Source: Rhodopseudomonas pseudopalustris (lineage in GTDB: Bacteria > Pseudomonadota > Alphaproteobacteria > Rhizobiales > Xanthobacteraceae). Taken from it: a DNA stretch of 64,000 nt. The stretch spans positions 62,001 through 126,000 of the forward strand of contig NZ_FODT01000007.1 in assembly GCF_900110435.1 (NCBI RefSeq), in the 5' to 3' direction. Every line of letters starts with the position of its first letter. Positions within the stretch are counted from its first letter, which is position 1. The position numbers and the translations under genes were made by a program. Under the pieces are notes generated by a model. It was not told the DNA's origin and did not search any database. It was given only the letters and a program-made list of their open reading frames with translations. This document shows positions 61,962-64,000 of this stretch, in pieces.

Positions 61962-64000
61962 ATGCATCGCTTCAATCTCTCCGCCTGGGCTGTAGCCCAT
62001 CCCACCCTGATCCTGTTCCTGATCCTGATGATCGGTGTCGCGGGGACGCTGTCCTACCGCAATCTCGGACGCGCCGAGGATCCGTCCTACACCATCAAGG
62101 TCGCGGTGGTGACGGCAGCGTGGCCGGGCGCCACCGCGGAAGAGATGCAGTTCCAGGTCGCCGACCGGATCGAAAAGAAACTGCAGGAACTTCCGTCGTT
62201 CTACAAGGTGACGACTTATTCCAAGCCAGGCTTCGTCGCTGCGCAAATGGAGTTCCGCGACACCACGCCGCCCGGTCAGGTGCCGTGGCTGTTCTATCTG
62301 GTGCGCAAGAAGATGGTCGACCTGAAGCCCGACCTGCCGGATGGGGTGATCGGGCCGAACGTCAACGACGAATATGGCGACGTCGATTCCATCGTGTACA
62401 TGCTGAGATCGGAGAGCGCCGACTACGCTACGCTCAAGCGCGTCGCCGAGGCTGCCCGGCAGCGCCTGCTCAAGGTGAACAACGTCTCCAAGGTGACGAT
62501 CTATGGGACGCAGGACGAGCGGATCTTCGTCGATTTCGACCACGTCAAGCTCGCCAATCTCGGAATCGCGCCCCAGGCGATCTTCGACAGCCTCGCCAGA
62601 CAGAACGCATTGTCGTTAGCGGGGATGATGCAAACCGCTTCGACGCGGATTCCGCTGCGCGTCACCGGCGCGTTCGACGGCGTGAAGGCCGTCGAGGAAA
62701 CGCCGGTCGCCGCCAATGGCGCGGTGATCCGGCTGGGCGATATCGCCACGGTGAGCCGGGGCTTCATCGATCCACCGGAGTTTCTGGCGCGTCATCGCGG
62801 CGTCCCGGCGCTGGCGCTCGGAATCGTCATGCAGAAAGGCGCCAACATCCTCAAACTCGGCGGCGACGTCGAAGCGGTGATGACCGAGGTCGACCGAGCG
62901 ACGCCGGTCGGTCTCGTCTTCGAGCGGATGGCCAACCAGCCCGCGGTGGTCGCCGAGGCGGTCGACGACTTCATGCGCTCGTTCGTCGAAGCACTCGCGA
63001 TCGTGCTGATCGTCAGCTTCCTGTCGCTCGGCTGGCGCACCGGCATCGTGGTGGCGGCCTCGGTGCCGTTGGTGCTCGGGGTCGTGTTCAGCATCATGCT
63101 GATGATCGGCATCGACCTGCACCGGATCTCGCTCGGCGCGCTGATCATCGCGCTCGGCCTGTTGGTCGACGACGCCATCATTGCGGTCGAGATGATGGTG
63201 GTGAAGATGGAGCAGGGAGTTGGTCGCGCGGAGGCGGCCGCCTTCGCTTGGCAATCCACCGCGTTTCCGATGCTGACCGGGACCTTGGTCACGGCCGCCG
63301 GGTTCGTTCCGGTCGGGTTTGCGGCCAGCGGCACCGCGGAATACGCCGGCAGCATTTTCTGGGTGGTCGCTATTGCGCTGATCGCGTCCTGGGTGGTCGC
63401 CGTGATCTTCACGCCGTATCTCGGCTTCAAGCTGTTGCCGACCCTCAAAACGACCCATGCCGGCGATCCCGGCGCGATCTACCAGACCGGCATTTATCGC
63501 CGGCTGCGCAGCGTCGTCAGCTGGTGCGTGCAGCATCGGATCAAGGTCGTGGTGGCGACCTTTGCTATGTTCGCGCTATCCGTCATCGGCTTCGGCAAGG
63601 TATCGAAGCAGTTTTTCCCGGCGTCGGATCGGCCCGAGCTGTTTGTCCAGCTCCGGCTGCCGGAAGGCAGCGCGATCGGCGCCACGATCGAGGCGGCGAA
63701 GCGGGCTGAAGCACTCCTCGCCGGCGACGACGACGCCGCGACCTGGGCCAGCTTTATCGGGAAGGGGCCGCCCCGTTTCCTGCTCAATTTCAATCCTGCG
63801 CTGCCAAACGAGGCTTATGCGGAGATCGTGGTCGTCGCCAGAAGCGGCGAGGCGCGAGAGCGTATCAAGGCCAAGATCGAGCACGCGGTGGCCGATGGAG
63901 CAATTCCCGATGCCCGCGTGCGCGTCAATCGGCTCAGATATGGGCCGCCGATTGAATTTCCGGTCCAGTTCCGGGTCATCGGCGCCGATCCCAACACTGT
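61962..64000 (+). CDS. RND-family efflux pump (partial, runs off right edge)
   Basis: The visible 679 residues are the N-terminal two thirds of an AcrB/MexB-like RND pump (about 1,030 expected). TM1 follows MHRFNLSAWAVAHPTLILFL; the porter domain includes YRNLGRAEDPSYTIKVAVV; TM4 has the proton-relay pair in ALGLLVDDAIIAVEMM. CGGAGG precedes the ATG. It forms an operon with the adaptor. Substrate unknown. No outer-membrane factor lies within the window. Confidence 0.9.
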   Translation, partial: MHRFNLSAWAVAHPTLILFLILMIGVAGTLSYRNLGRAEDPSYTIKVAVVTAAWPGATAEEMQFQVADRIEKKLQELPSFYKVTTYSKPGFVAAQMEFRDTTPPGQVPWLFYLVRKKMVDLKPDLPDGVIGPNVNDEYGDVDSIVYMLRSESADYATLKRVAEAARQRLLKVNNVSKVTIYGTQDERIFVDFDHVKLANLGIAPQAIFDSLARQNALSLAGMMQTASTRIPLRVTGAFDGVKAVEETPVAANGAVIRLGDIATVSRGFIDPPEFLARHRGVPALALGIVMQKGANILKLGGDVEAVMTEVDRATPVGLVFERMANQPAVVAEAVDDFMRSFVEALAIVLIVSFLSLGWRTGIVVAASVPLVLGVVFSIMLMIGIDLHRISLGALIIALGLLVDDAIIAVEMMVVKMEQGVGRAEAAAFAWQSTAFPMLTGTLVTAAGFVPVGFAASGTAEYAGSIFWVVAIALIASWVVAVIFTPYLGFKLLPTLKTTHAGDPGAIYQTGIYRRLRSVVSWCVQHRIKVVVATFAMFALSVIGFGKVSKQFFPASDRPELFVQLRLPEGSAIGATIEAAKRAEALLAGDDDAATWASFIGKGPPRFLLNFNPALPNEAYAEIVVVARSGEARERIKAKIEHAVADGAIPDARVRVNRLRYGPPIEFPVQFRVIGADPNT

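Overview
The window looks like chromosomal DNA of a high-GC, metabolically versatile alphaproteobacterium of the Rhodopseudomonas palustris / photosynthetic Bradyrhizobium type. The evidence is a complete R. palustris-style anaerobic benzoate (bad), 4-hydroxybenzoate (hba) and cyclohexanecarboxylate (ali) gene set next to a Calvin-cycle cbbLSQO cluster. The assignment rests on gene content and order read from the translations; no database search was possible.

Layout. (1) 1-7213, minus strand: a type I-C CRISPR-Cas operon, cas3-cas5c-cas8c-cas7-cas4-cas1, cut by the left edge inside cas1. No repeat array is visible and cas2 plus the array should lie beyond position 1. (2) 7214-8475: remnant of an IS3-family transposase, a FlK-type acyl-CoA thioesterase gene, and a promoter region with a perfect FNR/FixK-type box. 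(3) 8476-23557, plus strand: a long, tightly packed run padBCD-padEFGHI-padJ-livHMGFK, encoding anaerobic phenylacetate oxidation to benzoyl-CoA with a branched-chain-type ABC importer. It ends at a strong hairpin and is followed by a PaaX-family regulator. (4) 24786-31040: hbaR, hbaBCD (4-hydroxybenzoyl-CoA reductase) and hbaA. (5) 31221-33233: two GNAT genes and badM. (6) 33296-44322, minus strand: badC-badDEFG-badA-badB-korAB and a ferritin-like gene, which make benzoyl-CoA and reduce its ring, with badR upstream. (7) 45054-50412, plus strand: badH-badI-aliB-aliA-badK for the alicyclic part of the pathway. (8) 50499-56720: cbbLSQO (minus strand; form IA-like RuBisCO with its activase partners) and divergent cbbR. 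cbbL carries a one-base frameshift in a G run. (9) 56891-64000: cstA with its small YbdD/YjiX partner, a TetR regulator, a cytochrome b561 and the start of an RND efflux operon cut by the right edge.

How it works together. Phenylacetate (PadJ, PadBCD, PadEFGHI), 4-hydroxybenzoate (HbaA, HbaBCD) and benzoate (BadA) all converge on benzoyl-CoA. BadDEFG reduces the ring using BadB ferredoxin, probably recharged by KorAB. BadK, BadH and BadI, with AliA and AliB for cyclohexanecarboxylate, bring the products toward pimelyl-CoA. Perfect TTGAT-N4-ATCAA boxes precede padB, hbaR, badD and cstA, suggesting a shared oxygen-responsive FNR/FixK/AadR-type control layered over pathway regulators (PaaX-type, HbaR, BadM, BadR). 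I found no wholly unknown multi-gene system. The most unusual points are the pad operon joined to the hba/bad/ali island, the PaaX-type regulator in an anaerobic setting, a ferritin-like gene translationally coupled to korB, a tandem-GNAT protein, and the cbbL frameshift.
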